Shown here: positions 47,065 to 56,810 of the stretch, piece by piece | How positions within the stretch are numbered: the first letter of the stretch is position 1 | Layout: every line of letters begins with the position of its first letter | From: Caulobacter soli | GTDB taxonomy: Bacteria > Pseudomonadota > Alphaproteobacteria > Caulobacterales > Caulobacteraceae | Reading direction: 5' to 3' | DNA: 64,000 nt | NCBI RefSeq assembly: GCF_011045195.1 | Contig: NZ_CP049199.1 | Location: forward strand, 992,001-1,056,000 | Notes under the pieces: generated by a model | What the model was told of the DNA's origin: nothing | The model's input: only the letters and a program-made list of their open reading frames with translations | Databases searched by the model: none | Translations under genes and position numbers: made by a program

Positions 47065-47451
47065 TCACCCCAGAGACGTCTGGACCGGCACGCCGTTCTT
47101 GATGGCCAGGGTCACCGGGGTGCGTTCGGCGATGTCGGCCAGGCGGGCGCGCTGGGCGTCGTCCAGCGGGCCGGTCGGAAACAGCACGCGCTCGATGCGC
47201 GGCGGGGTCTCGCCGCCGTGATAGTGCAGCCGCACCTCCAGGGCCTCGAGCGGCCACTGCTTGTGCTCGGCGTACATCTTCAGGGTCATGGCCGTGCAGG
47301 CGCCCAGGGCCGACAGCAGCAGGTCGAACGGTGCGGGACCGACGTCGGCCCCGCCGTTGCGCGGCGGCTCGTCCGAGATCAGCGTGTGCTGGCCGGTGGT
47401 GATGGTGGTCGCGTAGTGGGCGTCGCTGATGCGGGCGGTGGCGCTGGCCAT
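47065..47451 (-). CDS. OsmC/Ohr-family protein lacking the second cysteine
   Basis: A 128-residue OsmC-fold protein. The first redox Cys is at residue 52 in [13 protein letters not shown]. The usual second motif, CPV near the C terminus, reads TPV here with Thr111 ([15 protein letters not shown]). Thiol peroxidases of this family normally use both Cys residues against organic hydroperoxides, so a one-Cys mechanism or another role is likely. It lies 70 bp downstream of the aminotransferase-type regulator on the same strand but no overlap links them. Confidence 0.85.
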   Translation of the reverse strand: MASATARISDAHYATTITTGQHTLISDEPPRNGGADVGPAPFDLLLSALGACTAMTLKMYAEHKQWPLEALEVRLHYHGGETPPRIERVLFPTGPLDDAQRARLADIAERTPVTLAIKNGVPVQTSLG

Positions 47452-47524
47452 GGGTCCTCGCTGGATCGAAAGGTCGAGCTGGTGTCGGGCCTTCGCGCCA
47501 CTCCGTCTAGAAGAAATCGGACGT

Positions 47525-48919
47525 TCAGATCACGCCTTGCGATCGCTCGTCCGCGCCGGTCAGGGCGGCGGCGACCACGCGCAGGCCGCGCTCCAGCTCG
47601 GCCCGATCGGCCGCCGGGCCCAGGCAGACACGGACGCCGGTCTCCAGGCTCGGCGCCACCACCGGCGCGCTTGGCGGGGTCACTTCGACGCCGCCGCGCA
47701 GGGCCCGCCCGGCCACGCGCTCGGCCTCCAGCTCGCCCATCGGCAGCCACAGGTGCGGGGCGGCGAGGGAGGCCGGGGTTTCCACCGCCGGGCCCAGGAT
47801 CTCCAGCGCCATGGCCAGGCGAGCCGTGGTCTCGGCCACGCCCGCGGCGGCGATGACGTCGGCGGTCCCGTCCTCGATCCACTGGGTGGCGATCAGTCCG
47901 CCGAAGGCCGGCGGGGCGTAGGCCAGGGCGCGGACAGCGCGCAGCACCCGCTCCAGATGGTCGCCCGGCGGCGTGACCAGATAGCCGGCGCGCAGGCCGG
48001 GCGCGAGCGACTTGGACACCCCCGAGACGTGGAAGGTGCGCTCGGGCGCCAGAACGGCCAGCGGGAGCGGGCGGTTCGGCCCGGCATAGACCGCGTAGAT
48101 GTCGTCCTCGACCAGCCACAGGTCTTGCTTGCGGGCCACGGCGACGATCTCTTCCCGACGCCGCAGGCTCATGATCCGGCCGGTGGGGTTCTGCAGCGTG
48201 GGCAGTAGGAACGCCACGCGGGCTCCGTCGCGGGCGGCCGCCTCCAGCGCGTCGGGGCGCACGCCGTCGGCGTCCATGGCCAGGCCGCGCAGCCGCAGGC
48301 CCAGGTGCTCGGCGATGGCCTTGGCGCCCTGGTAGGTCGAGGCCTCGCACAGCACCGTGTCGCCGGGCCGCGTCAGGCTGCCCAGCGCCAGGGCCAGGCC
48401 CTGCTGGGCGCCCGCGCAGCAGATCAGCCGCGTCCAGTCCGCGCCTTCCAGCCCGCCGCTGCGCGCCAGCCAGGCCGCGCCCGCCCGCCGCTGGGCGTCC
48501 AGCCCGGCCACGGGCGAATAGCCCAGGTGCTCCACCAGGTCGGGACGCCGACGCAGCTTGGTCAGGGCCTCGGCCAGATGGTCGGCGGCGGCGCGCTGCG
48601 GGGCGATGTTCTGGGCCAGGTTGATGGGCCCCGCCAGCGGGATCGGCCGTCCAGGCGAGACGCCCGCGCCGCGCACGAAGCTGCCGCGCCCGACGTGCGC
48701 CTGCACCAGTCCGGCCTTCTCGGCCTCGACATAGGCGCGGGTCACCGTGCCCAGGCCCAGGCCCAGGCGGTGGGCCAGATCGCGCTGCGGCGGCAGCCGG
48801 TCGCCGTCGTTCAGGGCGCCCGAGGCGATGTCGGCCCGCAAGGCGTCCATCAGCCGCTCGTACAGCGGCGCGTCGCCGGGCGGCAGGGTCGGGGTCCAGC
48901 CCGCCATCGGTGTCTCCAT
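47525..48919 (-). CDS. MocR/PdxR-type GntR-aminotransferase regulator
   Basis: A 464-residue chimera of a GntR winged helix (about residues 15-85; [22 protein letters not shown]) and an aminotransferase-fold domain. The PLP-binding Lys is near residue 303 in [16 protein letters not shown], and the NPTG motif is near 244. Such regulators sense PLP or amino compounds. It is divergent from a LysE-type exporter, with an inverted repeat in between, so it likely controls that exporter. The start may be 48919 or 48907 (MAGWTP). Confidence 0.88.
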   Translation of the reverse strand: METPMAGWTPTLPPGDAPLYERLMDALRADIASGALNDGDRLPPQRDLAHRLGLGLGTVTRAYVEAEKAGLVQAHVGRGSFVRGAGVSPGRPIPLAGPINLAQNIAPQRAAADHLAEALTKLRRRPDLVEHLGYSPVAGLDAQRRAGAAWLARSGGLEGADWTRLICCAGAQQGLALALGSLTRPGDTVLCEASTYQGAKAIAEHLGLRLRGLAMDADGVRPDALEAAARDGARVAFLLPTLQNPTGRIMSLRRREEIVAVARKQDLWLVEDDIYAVYAGPNRPLPLAVLAPERTFHVSGVSKSLAPGLRAGYLVTPPGDHLERVLRAVRALAYAPPAFGGLIATQWIEDGTADVIAAAGVAETTARLAMALEILGPAVETPASLAAPHLWLPMGELEAERVAGRALRGGVEVTPPSAPVVAPSLETGVRVCLGPAADRAELERGLRVVAAALTGADERSQGVI

Positions 48920-48920
48920 A

Positions 48921-48937
48921 ATTGTAATGGTGACAAT
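48921..48937. promoter_or_regulatory. inverted repeat between MocR-type regulator and LysE gene
   Basis: ATTGT and ACAAT are separated by seven bases, just upstream of the regulator start and 65 bases before the exporter start. The flanking TATAGGTTTTGACTCATGATGC is AT-rich. It is a plausible regulator binding site. Confidence 0.45.
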
Positions 48938-49002
48938 ATAGGTTTTGACTCATGATGCAATTGGCAAGATGACCGTGACATTCCGCCTTTGGAGTGTCCC
49001 TC

Positions 49003-49680
49003 ATGACCGCTCAACTGCTGCTCGCCTTCGTCCTGTTCGCCTTCGCCACCGCCGGCACCCCCGGCCCCAACAACATGATGCTGCTGGCCTCGGGCGCGAA
49101 CTTCGGCCTGCGCCGCACGGCGCCGCAAATCCTCGGGATCAGCGTCGGCCTGGCGGTGATGGTGGTGGCCATGGGGCTGGGGCTGAGCGGGGTGTTCAAG
49201 GCCTGGCCAGTGCTACACGACGTGCTCAAGTGGGTGGGCGGCGCCTACATGCTGTGGCTGGCCTGGAAGATCGGCACGGCCACGGGCATCTCGGACAAGG
49301 CCGTCGGCGCCAAGCCGATGACCTTCCTGCAGGCCGCCGCCTTCCAGTGGGTCAATCCCAAGGCCTGGGCCATGGCCCTGACGGCGGCCACCACCTACAC
49401 GCCCGAAGGCTCGACGATAGGGGTGTTCTTCGTGGCCGGGACCTTCATGCTGGTCGGCGCGCCGTGCAGCGCCGCCTGGGCGGGCTTCGGCCAGGGCTTG
49501 CGCCGGTTCCTGGACCGGCCGGTGGTGCTGCGGATGTTCAATGTGACCATGGCCGTGCTGCTGGTCGCGTCGCTCTATCCGCTGGTGGTCGAGACTCGTC
49601 CCGCCGCCGTGGCGAAGGAGGCTCCGCGCGAGCTGGCCAGCGATCTGCCACCCACGCCGCGCTGGGCGTCGCACGGCTAG
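49003..49680 (+). CDS. LysE-family amino acid exporter
   Basis: A 225-residue inner-membrane protein with six predicted helices. It starts with the family-typical GTPGPNNMMLLASG motif near residue 20 and has WVGGAYMLWLAWKI near 75. LysE/RhtB proteins export amino acids or related compounds. The ATG at 49003 has a GGAG site eight bases away, so it was chosen over GTG at 48994. Pairing with a divergent MocR regulator is common for this family. Confidence 0.9.
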   Translation: MTAQLLLAFVLFAFATAGTPGPNNMMLLASGANFGLRRTAPQILGISVGLAVMVVAMGLGLSGVFKAWPVLHDVLKWVGGAYMLWLAWKIGTATGISDKAVGAKPMTFLQAAAFQWVNPKAWAMALTAATTYTPEGSTIGVFFVAGTFMLVGAPCSAAWAGFGQGLRRFLDRPVVLRMFNVTMAVLLVASLYPLVVETRPAAVAKEAPRELASDLPPTPRWASHG

Positions 49681-49693
49681 GGCTGATCGAAAC

Positions 49694-49780
49694 CCTCGTC
49701 CTTCGACAAGCTCAGGACGAGGTTTCGACTGCCTAGGCCTCCGCCATGGTCCTCATCCTGAGCCTGTCGAAGGACGAGGA
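49694..49780. repeat. type D palindromic repeat pair (TCCTTCGACAAGCTCAGGA)
   Basis: CCTCGTCCTTCGACAAGCTC and its inverted counterpart ending TGTCGAAGGACGAGG are separated by about 30 bases. The TCCTTCGACAAGCTCAGGA motif is a widespread short palindromic repeat in GC-rich bacteria. It lies downstream of the LysE gene. Confidence 0.75.
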
Positions 49781-49871
49781 CCACGCACGGCGTCGGCGTC
49801 CATTACCGAACCTTAAGTGGTTCAGCGCGGGCGGTTGAGGTCTGGTGCGGCGGCAAAATCCGGAGCCGTCC

Positions 49872-50639
49872 ATGTCCCTCGCCGTTCGTTCCGCCGTCTG
49901 CGCCGCCCTGCTGCTGATGGGGAGCGCCGCCCAGGCCGCCGTCACCCCCGTGCCGGTCGGCCAGCCGCTGGCCCGCTTCGCCAATATCAAGCCGGGCGCG
50001 CACCGCTATCTGCGCTTCAAGCAGGCCGGCGACACGGTCCGCGTCGCCGACGTCTGGACCCGCGAAGTCCGCTTCGAGGACCAGGACGGCCAGCGTCGGC
50101 TGCATATCGTCCAGCACTGGGACGGCGTGGGCGGGACGCCGTCGGACCGTCAGCTGGACAGCTGGTTCGAGGTCGGCACCTTCCGGCCCCTGACCCACAT
50201 CCGCCGCACCCAGAAGGACGGCGTCGCCAAGGTCGAGGCCTACGCCTTCCAGCCCGACAAGATTGTTGGTCTGAAGGACGTGGAAGGCAACGCCGCCAAG
50301 GATTTCGAGGTCGCCTCGCCGCAGCCCAGCTTCAATTTCGAGACCGACATGGAGTTCCTCCAGGCCCTGCCGCTGGCGACGGGCTACGAGGCCAGCATCG
50401 TCTTCACCCATCCTGGCGGTGGCCCACCGGCGGCCTATCTGTTCAAGGTGACGGGGTCGGAGGTGCTGGACCTGCCCGGCGGCGGCAAGGTCGACTGCTG
50501 GCTGGTCACCGCCGACTACAACCACCCGGAGATGGGCGTGACCCGCTTCTGGTTCGCCAAGAGCGGCCAGGTGATGATCAAGCAGCTCTCGCCCTTGCCG
50601 GACGGGTCGGGCGTGCTGGGCAAGACGTTGTTGTACTAG
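49872..50639 (+). CDS. secreted protein of unknown function (DUF3108-like), 255 aa
   Basis: A signal peptide (residues 1-23, ending in AQA) is followed by a beta-rich domain. Features are a strand pattern with RYLRFKQAGDTVRVADVWTR and a C-terminal region VDCWLVTADYNHPEMGVTRF then FAKSGQVMIKQ. That ending resembles DUF3108-type proteins, which read out lipid-like or sugar substrates. The start at 49872 is set by the signal peptide and a CGGAG site. It has no operon partner. Confidence 0.7.
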   Translation: MSLAVRSAVCAALLLMGSAAQAAVTPVPVGQPLARFANIKPGAHRYLRFKQAGDTVRVADVWTREVRFEDQDGQRRLHIVQHWDGVGGTPSDRQLDSWFEVGTFRPLTHIRRTQKDGVAKVEAYAFQPDKIVGLKDVEGNAAKDFEVASPQPSFNFETDMEFLQALPLATGYEASIVFTHPGGGPPAAYLFKVTGSEVLDLPGGGKVDCWLVTADYNHPEMGVTRFWFAKSGQVMIKQLSPLPDGSGVLGKTLLY

Positions 50640-50649
50640 CCAATTCAAC

Positions 50650-50776
50650 CCGCTCATCCCGGCGAAGGCCGGGACCCAGATCCTAAAGCCGAGTGGGTGA
50701 TTGGAAGCACTCAGAGCCCCTGGCGTCAGCCACACCGCTATTCCATCTGGGTCCAGGCCTTCGCCGGGATGAGCGG
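50650..50776. repeat. 127-bp palindromic element, type C copy 2
   Basis: Same length and end sequence (CCGCTCATCCCGGCG / CGCCGGGATGAGCGG) as the element at 36616. The arms here read AAGGCC and GGCCTT, a paired change against the other copy. Loop positions GTGATTGGA and ATTCCATCTGGG are conserved. Confidence 0.85.
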
Positions 50777-50852
50777 AAAAGGAGGAGGGAGCGCGCTTGC
50801 CTAATCTCGCGCATCGGCCCCAGATCGGGCCTTCACGAAAGGTCCTCGCCCC

Positions 50853-51326
50853 ATGCGCCCGCTGCTTCTCGCCGCCCTGATCACCCTGGCCGCGACGCCC
50901 GCCCTGGCTCAGGACCTCAAGGTCACCGTTCAGGGCCGGGATTCCGTGGTGCTGACGCCGGCCGATCTGAAGGCCCTGCCGCGCGCCAAGGCGACCTTCA
51001 CCGCCCACGGCAAGCAGATCACCTATGAGGGCGCGGTGCTGAACGCGGCGCTAAAGCAGGCCGGCGTGGTGTCGGGCGACCGGCTGATGGGGCGCTATCT
51101 GAACCAGGTGGTGGTGGCCAAGGGCGCGGACGGCTTCACCGCCACCTACTCCCTGGGCGAGACCGACCCGATCTATCGCGCCAATCCGGTGATTGTCGCC
51201 GACAGCAAGGACGGCCAGCCGCTGGACGCCAAGGAGGGGCCATATCGCCTGGTGGTGGACGGGGACCTGCGCCCGGGGCGCTCGGTGCGGCAGGTGGTGA
51301 CGGTCGAGGTGAAGGCGGTTCCGTAG
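50853..51326 (+). CDS. secreted molybdopterin-oxidoreductase-like domain protein, 157 aa
   Basis: A signal peptide (residues 1-20, ending in ALAQ) precedes a domain that resembles the sulfite-oxidase Moco-binding fold in a short form. Visible segments are LTPADLKALPRAKATFTAHG, YEGAVLNAALKQAGV and EGPYRLVVDGDLRPGRSVRQV. The conserved Cys that ligates molybdenum is absent, so it probably does not bind the cofactor. These short domains are common as periplasmic proteins of unknown role. Confidence 0.75.
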   Translation: MRPLLLAALITLAATPALAQDLKVTVQGRDSVVLTPADLKALPRAKATFTAHGKQITYEGAVLNAALKQAGVVSGDRLMGRYLNQVVVAKGADGFTATYSLGETDPIYRANPVIVADSKDGQPLDAKEGPYRLVVDGDLRPGRSVRQVVTVEVKAVP

Positions 51327-51335
51327 ACAACGATC

Positions 51336-51361
51336 GGGGACACGCGCATGCGCGTGTCCCC
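51336..51361. terminator. perfect 26-bp palindrome after the gene ending at 51326
   Basis: GGGGACACGCGCA is followed immediately by its exact inverse. It lies between two convergent genes and closely matches the hairpin after lysC at 36010. No T-run follows. Confidence 0.5.
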
Positions 51362-51369
51362 AGCGGGGG

Positions 51370-51879
51370 CTACCCGCGCGGTCCCAGGTAATCCAGCTTG
51401 CCGATCGCAACGCCCTTGTGGCGCAGCAGGTCGTAGGCGGTGACGATGTGGAAGAAGAAGTTCGGCAGAGCGAAGCCCAGCAGGTAGTCCTCGCCGGTGA
51501 AGGTCATGGTCCCGCCGGCCGTCTTCAGTTCGACGGTGCGGTCCTCGCTGCCCTCGAAGGCCTTGGGATCGACGCTTTGGATATAGGCCAGGGTGTCGGC
51601 CACGCGCTTCTGCAGCTGGGCGAAGGTGGTTTCGTCGTCGGCCATCGGCGGCGCGTCGAGGCCGGTGAGCCGCGACACCGCGCCCTTGGAGGCGTCCGAG
51701 GCGCGTTGGATCTGGCCGGACAGCGGCAGCATGTCGTCGGCGAGACGGGCGGTGACCAGGTCGTCGGGGTTCCAGCCCTGGGCCTTGGCGTGGGCCTCGC
51801 CCTTCTCGAGCAAGGTCGCCAGCACCTTGAGGGCGCGGACGAAGACGGGGACCGAGGCGCGATGCATCGACAGGGGCAT
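51370..51879 (-). CDS. DUF1993 family protein
   Basis: A 169-residue helical protein that matches DUF1993, a four-helix fold related to DinB-like proteins. Typical segments are SMHRASVPVFVRALKVLATL at the N terminus, RLADDMLPLSGQIQRASD, and the C-terminal FALPNFFFHIVTAYDLLRHKG. The start at 51879 (MPLSMHRAS) fits the family. Function is unknown. It is divergent from prfA across 173 bp. Confidence 0.85.
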   Translation of the reverse strand: MPLSMHRASVPVFVRALKVLATLLEKGEAHAKAQGWNPDDLVTARLADDMLPLSGQIQRASDASKGAVSRLTGLDAPPMADDETTFAQLQKRVADTLAYIQSVDPKAFEGSEDRTVELKTAGGTMTFTGEDYLLGFALPNFFFHIVTAYDLLRHKGVAIGKLDYLGPRG

Positions 51880-52052
51880 GGAAGGCTCCGAGGGAAGGGC
51901 GCGGCGTGGTGGATGGTTCGCCGTGGCCGGGAGATGGGGGCGCAAGGCCGCGCTTAACAGGTCCGTCAAGCTCGCTTCCGAGCCAAGGGGTGACGCCGGG
52001 CGCTGGGAGCGGTAGAGAGACCGCCCAATTCCCCACAGCGTGACGTTCCCCC

Positions 52053-53120
52053 TTGCGACTGCCCCAGGCCCGCCTCGACCAAGTTCTCGACCGTTTCCGT
52101 GAAGTCGAAGCCCGCATGGGCGCGGCCACCGACGGCGCCGAGATCGTCAAGCTCTCCAAGGAGCACGCCGAGCTGCGTCCGGTGGCCGAGGCCGTCCAGG
52201 CCCTGGCCAAGCTGAGCGCCGACCGCGCCGAGCTGGACGAGCTGGCCGGCGATCCGGAAATGGCGGCCATGGTCGCCGACGAAATCACGGCGCTGGACGA
52301 GAAGCTGCCGGTCATGGAGCGCGAGCTGGCCCTGATGCTGGCCCCGCGCGACAAGGACGAGAACGCTTCGGCCATTCTCGAAGTCCGCGCCGGCACCGGC
52401 GGCGACGAGGCGGCCCTGTTCGCCGGCGACCTCTTCCGCATGTACCAGCGCTACGCCCAGCTGCAGGGCTGGCGGGTCGAGATCGACAGCGTCTCCGAAG
52501 GGGAAATGGGCGGCTACAAGGAAATCATCGCCTCGGTCACCGGCGACGGCGTGTTCGGCCGCTGGAAGTTCGAGAGCGGCGTGCACCGCGTCCAGCGCGT
52601 GCCGGCCACCGAGGCGCAAGGGCGCATCCACACCTCGGCCGCCACCGTCGCGGTGCTGCCCGAGGCCGAGGACGTCGAGATCGAGATCAACGAGAGCGAC
52701 CTGCGGATCGACACCTACCGCTCGTCGGGCGCCGGCGGCCAGCACGTCAACAAGACCGACTCGGCCGTGCGCATCACCCACTTGCCGACCGGCGTGGTGG
52801 TGACCTCGTCGGAAAAGTCGCAGCACCAGAACCGCGCTCGGGCCATGAAGAACCTGAAGGCGCGTCTCTACGACATGCAGCGCGAGGCGCTGGACACCGC
52901 CCGCTCGGACGCCCGCAAGAGCCAGGTCGGCAGCGGCGACCGCTCCGAGCGCATCCGCACCTACAACTTCCCGCAAGGTCGGGTCACGGATCACCGCATC
53001 AACCTGACCCTCTACAACCTGGCCAAGGTGATCGAGGGCGACGGGCTGGACGACGTGATCAAGCCGCTGATCGCCGAGGATCAGGCCGCGCGCCTGGCCA
53101 GCCTGGAAGAAGGCTACTAG
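52053..53120 (+). CDS. prfA: peptide chain release factor 1
   Basis: A 355-residue RF1 that ends translation at UAA and UAG. The GGQ motif is at residues 228-230 ([14 protein letters not shown]), and the N-terminal helical domain and the [15 protein letters not shown] segment are complete. The start is TTG at 52053; no ATG or GTG in frame gives the conserved [14 protein letters not shown] end. prmC, which methylates the GGQ Gln and usually sits next to prfA, lies 6.4 kb downstream here. The stop interlocks with that of the convergent sensor gene. Confidence 0.96.
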   Translation: MRLPQARLDQVLDRFREVEARMGAATDGAEIVKLSKEHAELRPVAEAVQALAKLSADRAELDELAGDPEMAAMVADEITALDEKLPVMERELALMLAPRDKDENASAILEVRAGTGGDEAALFAGDLFRMYQRYAQLQGWRVEIDSVSEGEMGGYKEIIASVTGDGVFGRWKFESGVHRVQRVPATEAQGRIHTSAATVAVLPEAEDVEIEINESDLRIDTYRSSGAGGQHVNKTDSAVRITHLPTGVVVTSSEKSQHQNRARAMKNLKARLYDMQREALDTARSDARKSQVGSGDRSERIRTYNFPQGRVTDHRINLTLYNLAKVIEGDGLDDVIKPLIAEDQAARLASLEEGY

Positions 53121-56100
53121 GCGCGCGCTGAGCCGGACTCGCCGAAGATCCGGCGCAGCCAGTCGCGGGGCCGAAGAGCATAGGCGACCGAGGCGGGCAC
53201 GTTCAGCGTCACGCTGGCGCCCGCGCCCGGCTGACTTTCCAGAGCCAGGGTCGCGCCCATCCTGCGGGCCCTTTCGCGCATGCCGGCCAGGCCATAGTGA
53301 CCCTCCTGCTCCGAGCGCGGCGGAGTGTCGGCGTCGAAGCCCCGGCCGTCGTCTCGGACCACGACGCGCAGTCCGCTGGCGTGATAGGCGACCAGAACGC
53401 GAACCTGTCCGGCCTGGGCATGGCGCGCGGTGTTGAACAACGCCTCGCCGACGATGCGCACCGTTTCGTCGACGACCCGGGGCGCGAGCTCGCGCGGCAG
53501 GCCCAGGCTGCCGACCGCGACGTCCACGGCGGGCGCGAAGGGCTGCTGCTCGACCAGTTCCTGCAGGATGGCGTCCAGGCGCCGCCCGTCTGGGGATCGC
53601 AGATCGCGCACCCGGTCGCGGCCCTCGACCAGCACCGCCTCGGCGCGCTCCAGCGCGGCTTCGATGGCGGCGCGGGCGGGATGGCGCTCGGGAACGCGCT
53701 CGGCCGCCGCCTGGAAGCGCAGGATCAGGCCCTGGACGCCTTGCAGCAGGGTGTCGTGCAGTTCGCGGGCGATGCGCTCGCGCTCGGCGGTGCGCTCCTC
53801 CAGTCGCTCGCGGATATTGCGGGCCACGCGGCGCAGGCGCAGCGAATACAGCATCCAAAGCGCGAGGCCGACGGCGGCCGCGGCCAACAGGCGGAACCAC
53901 CAGGTTTCCAGCAAGGTCGGCGGAATGGTGATCGACAGCGCCGAGCCTTCGGTGTTCCAGACACCGTCCTCGTTGGCCGCGGTCACCCGGAAGCGGTAGT
54001 GGCCCGGGCCCAGGTCGTTGAAGAAGGCCGCGCGCTGGGCGTCGGCGTCGATCCAGGTCTCGTTGAGGCCCTCGAGTTGGAAGCGAAAGCGAACGCGACT
54101 GGGCACCGAAAGGCTGCCCGCCGCATAGCCGATGGCCAGGGCCTTGGTTCCCGCCGGAAGCACCACCGTACCCGTCGGATCGCGCAGCTTGCGTCCCGCC
54201 GCGGTCAGCGACCGGATCGCCACCGGCGGCGGGGTCGGGTTGGTGGTCAGTCGCGCGGGATCGATGGCCAGGACGTTCCGGCGGGTGAGGAACCAGATCC
54301 GGCCGTCGCCGCCCTCCACCACCTGAGCGCCGGGCACCTTCTGCGGATAGCTGTTGAGCCCGTCGCGGAAGTCGAACACCCGGTGCGGCAGCGGGGCGCC
54401 GGGGTGGGCGAAGGCGTTGTCCAGGTCGGCCGTGCGCATCCTGACGATCCCGGCGTCGCCGATCGTCCAGGTGTCGCCGGCGGCGGTCTGCGCCAGGCCG
54501 TTGATCGAGCCGAGCCACGGATAGGCCTCGGCTCCCAGTTTCTGGACGCGGTCGGCCGAAAGCCGGGCGAGGCCCCGGGCGCTGCTGGCGAACACGGCGG
54601 TCCGGCCGGCCATGACGCCCTCGATCTCGCCGATGCCGACCCGGCCGCGGTGGACGGCGAGAAACGGCATGGGCGGCTGCTTCGGATCGCCGCGATAGAG
54701 CACGACTGCTCGCCCCTGCGCATCGCGCACGGCGTTGCCGGGCGGCGCCCCGCCCGCCGCGACCGGCCAATGCGACCAGCGCCCTTCGGCCAGCATGTTG
54801 AGGCCTTTTTCCAGGGCGGGAATCCACAGCCGCCCCTCGCGGTCCTCCGCGCAGCCGTACGAATAGGCTTCGGAGGGACGGCGGAACACCGAGACGCCGT
54901 TGGGACTCAGCCGGAAGACTTCCTGGTTCAGCGGCATCCACAGGCTGTCGCCCGAACCGGCGCACAGGGCCGCCGGCAGGGACGGCGCCTGCATCACGAT
55001 CCGGGCCGAACCACGCGCGGGGATGGCGTAGAGCGTCTTGGAGTCGCTGACGAACACCGTGCCGTCCTCGCGGGCCGCCAGGCGGTAACCGCGCGCTGAG
55101 TTCTGCGGAATGTTCGGTTCGACGGCGACGGCCGCCGGCCGCAGCATGTCCACCCCAAGCTCGGTGCCGACCCAGATATTGCCTTCGCGGTCCTCGAACA
55201 CGGCATGGGTCTGATCGGACGTCAGGCCGTCGCGCGCGGTGAAGGTGTCGGCGCCCGGCTGGGTCATGCGCGCGACGTTGAACACCCCGTCGGTCCAGGT
55301 GGTGCCCCACAGCTGCCCGCGGCGGTCGAACAGGATCCGCGCGCCGCCCACCTCGCCCAGCTGCGAGAACGCCTGGCTTGAACCGGGCAGGGCGGAAGGG
55401 CGGAGCGGGCGGGTCGAGGTCGTGTCGGACACCCAGATGGCCCCGTCGGGCGTCTCGCCGATGCTGGCGCGCGAGGTGACCGGTTCGTTGGTCGCCTCGA
55501 ACCGGGCCGCGCCGGGGCGCTTGAAGACGACGGTCTTGTCCAGCACCACCCACAGCGTGCCGTCGCGCGACACGTGAATGTGCCAGACCCTGTCGGACGG
55601 CAGGCCGGTCTCGGCGCCGATTTCGTCCCACCGGCCGTTTCGCCAGCGCGCCAGGGTGTGGTCGCCGCGTCCGCCCCGGGCCACCCAGATGGCGCCGTCC
55701 GGTCCTTCGGCCAGGCCGGTGACCTCGCGCGAGGGGTTGGGCATGCGCGCGTCGATCAGGCGACCCTGGCGATAGACCGCCACGCCGGCGCCGCGCGCCA
55801 GGCCCACCCAGACGTCGCCGGAGCGGGCGCCGAGCACCTCGGCGACCACCAGCCGCGCCGGCTTGGGCTGCTCGCTTTCGATCTTTTCAAAGGTGACCCC
55901 GTCGAAACGGAACAGGCCCTCGACGCCGCCCAGCCACAGATAGCCGTCCCGGGACTGGCCGATGGTGTTGATCCGGCCCGGCGCGCCGCCTTCGACCGAC
56001 CAGCTCACGTGCTTGTAGTCGTTCGCCAAGGACGCGGCGTCAGCCGACGGCGCGACAGCCATTGGGGCGGCCATCAACGCGGCTGCCACGGCCGCGTGCA

Positions 56101-56128
56101 GCGCGGTCCTCATCACCTTGGACGCCAT
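53117..56128 (-). CDS. two-component propeller sensor histidine kinase, HisKA_3 type
   Basis: A 1003-residue membrane sensor. After a signal peptide (1-31) come two-component-regulator propeller repeats in the periplasm (motifs such as [17 protein letters not shown] and [17 protein letters not shown]). A Y_Y_Y domain (about 680-740), one membrane helix (about 745-765) and a HisKA_3 kinase follow. The kinase has the phosphorylated His near residue 791 ([13 protein letters not shown]) and an ATPase part with [10 protein letters not shown]. These often sense polysaccharides. No LuxR-type response regulator is adjacent, so it is an orphan here. Confidence 0.9.
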   Translation of the reverse strand: MASKVMRTALHAAVAAALMAAPMAVAPSADAASLANDYKHVSWSVEGGAPGRINTIGQSRDGYLWLGGVEGLFRFDGVTFEKIESEQPKPARLVVAEVLGARSGDVWVGLARGAGVAVYRQGRLIDARMPNPSREVTGLAEGPDGAIWVARGGRGDHTLARWRNGRWDEIGAETGLPSDRVWHIHVSRDGTLWVVLDKTVVFKRPGAARFEATNEPVTSRASIGETPDGAIWVSDTTSTRPLRPSALPGSSQAFSQLGEVGGARILFDRRGQLWGTTWTDGVFNVARMTQPGADTFTARDGLTSDQTHAVFEDREGNIWVGTELGVDMLRPAAVAVEPNIPQNSARGYRLAAREDGTVFVSDSKTLYAIPARGSARIVMQAPSLPAALCAGSGDSLWMPLNQEVFRLSPNGVSVFRRPSEAYSYGCAEDREGRLWIPALEKGLNMLAEGRWSHWPVAAGGAPPGNAVRDAQGRAVVLYRGDPKQPPMPFLAVHRGRVGIGEIEGVMAGRTAVFASSARGLARLSADRVQKLGAEAYPWLGSINGLAQTAAGDTWTIGDAGIVRMRTADLDNAFAHPGAPLPHRVFDFRDGLNSYPQKVPGAQVVEGGDGRIWFLTRRNVLAIDPARLTTNPTPPPVAIRSLTAAGRKLRDPTGTVVLPAGTKALAIGYAAGSLSVPSRVRFRFQLEGLNETWIDADAQRAAFFNDLGPGHYRFRVTAANEDGVWNTEGSALSITIPPTLLETWWFRLLAAAAVGLALWMLYSLRLRRVARNIRERLEERTAERERIARELHDTLLQGVQGLILRFQAAAERVPERHPARAAIEAALERAEAVLVEGRDRVRDLRSPDGRRLDAILQELVEQQPFAPAVDVAVGSLGLPRELAPRVVDETVRIVGEALFNTARHAQAGQVRVLVAYHASGLRVVVRDDGRGFDADTPPRSEQEGHYGLAGMRERARRMGATLALESQPGAGASVTLNVPASVAYALRPRDWLRRIFGESGSARA

Positions 56129-56240
56129 AGCCTGCCCTGCCCGCCACGGCTCTCGCCGCGGCCCCCGTCACCCCGTAAGCCAGCCGGCGACTCGAAGCCA
56201 TCGGGGACTCAGGATCCCGGGCGTCTAAGTCGACCGCTGC

Positions 56241-56771
56241 CTAAATCACCTTCTCCAGCACCACGAACTCCAACGCCTGTTGCGGCTTGCCGAACCGCTC
56301 GCCCACCGGGAACGGTTTGCGCTCGCCAGTCAGCGCATAGCCTCGGCGCTGGTACCAGGCGATCAGGGTGTCGCGCAGGTGGACGACGGTCATGCGCACG
56401 CGCCTGGCGCCCCGGCCGGCCGCGTAGGCCTCGCCGTGGGCCAGCAGGGCGCGGCCCAGCTGGCGGTCTTGCAGGTCGGGGCGGATAGTCAGCATGCCCA
56501 GGTACCAGGTGTCGCCTTCCGCCACGTCGGCGTCCGGCTCGATCCAGACGCAGCCCAGCAGCGGACCATCAGTCTCGTCGCGCAGCGTCAGCAGCACGGC
56601 GTTCGGGGCCTCGGCCAGGTCCTGTTTCAGGCTCTCCAGGTCGATGCGCTGGCCGTCGATATAGCCGGCCTCGGTGGTCCAGCCGGCCTGGGCGCCTTGG
56701 CCGCGATAGGCGGAGTTGACCAGGTCGACGATGGCGGGGAATTCGGACGGGGCGGCGGGAGCGAAGATCAT
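56241..56771 (-). CDS. GNAT-family N-acetyltransferase
   Basis: A 176-residue GNAT enzyme. Motif A appears as LGMLTIRPDLQDRQLGRALL, where the QDRQLGRA loop binds acetyl-CoA pyrophosphate, and motif B as VVHLRDTLIAWYQRRGYALTG. The N-terminal part has the usual AYRGQ-like segment. The substrate is unknown. It lies 40 bp before the end of the YihY gene on the same strand, as the next downstream gene. Confidence 0.85.
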   Translation of the reverse strand: MIFAPAAPSEFPAIVDLVNSAYRGQGAQAGWTTEAGYIDGQRIDLESLKQDLAEAPNAVLLTLRDETDGPLLGCVWIEPDADVAEGDTWYLGMLTIRPDLQDRQLGRALLAHGEAYAAGRGARRVRMTVVHLRDTLIAWYQRRGYALTGERKPFPVGERFGKPQQALEFVVLEKVI

Positions 56772-56810
56772 GGCTCATGACTTAGCGGCGCAGCCGGGGT
56801 TCGCCAAGGC

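Noticed and set aside
36616..50776. Repeats as a CRISPR array
   Set aside because: The repeats are isolated palindromes far apart, with no regular spacers and no cas genes.
52000..52055. A GTG start for prfA upstream of the TTG
   Set aside because: The GTG at 52040 is out of frame with the conserved RF1 N terminus.
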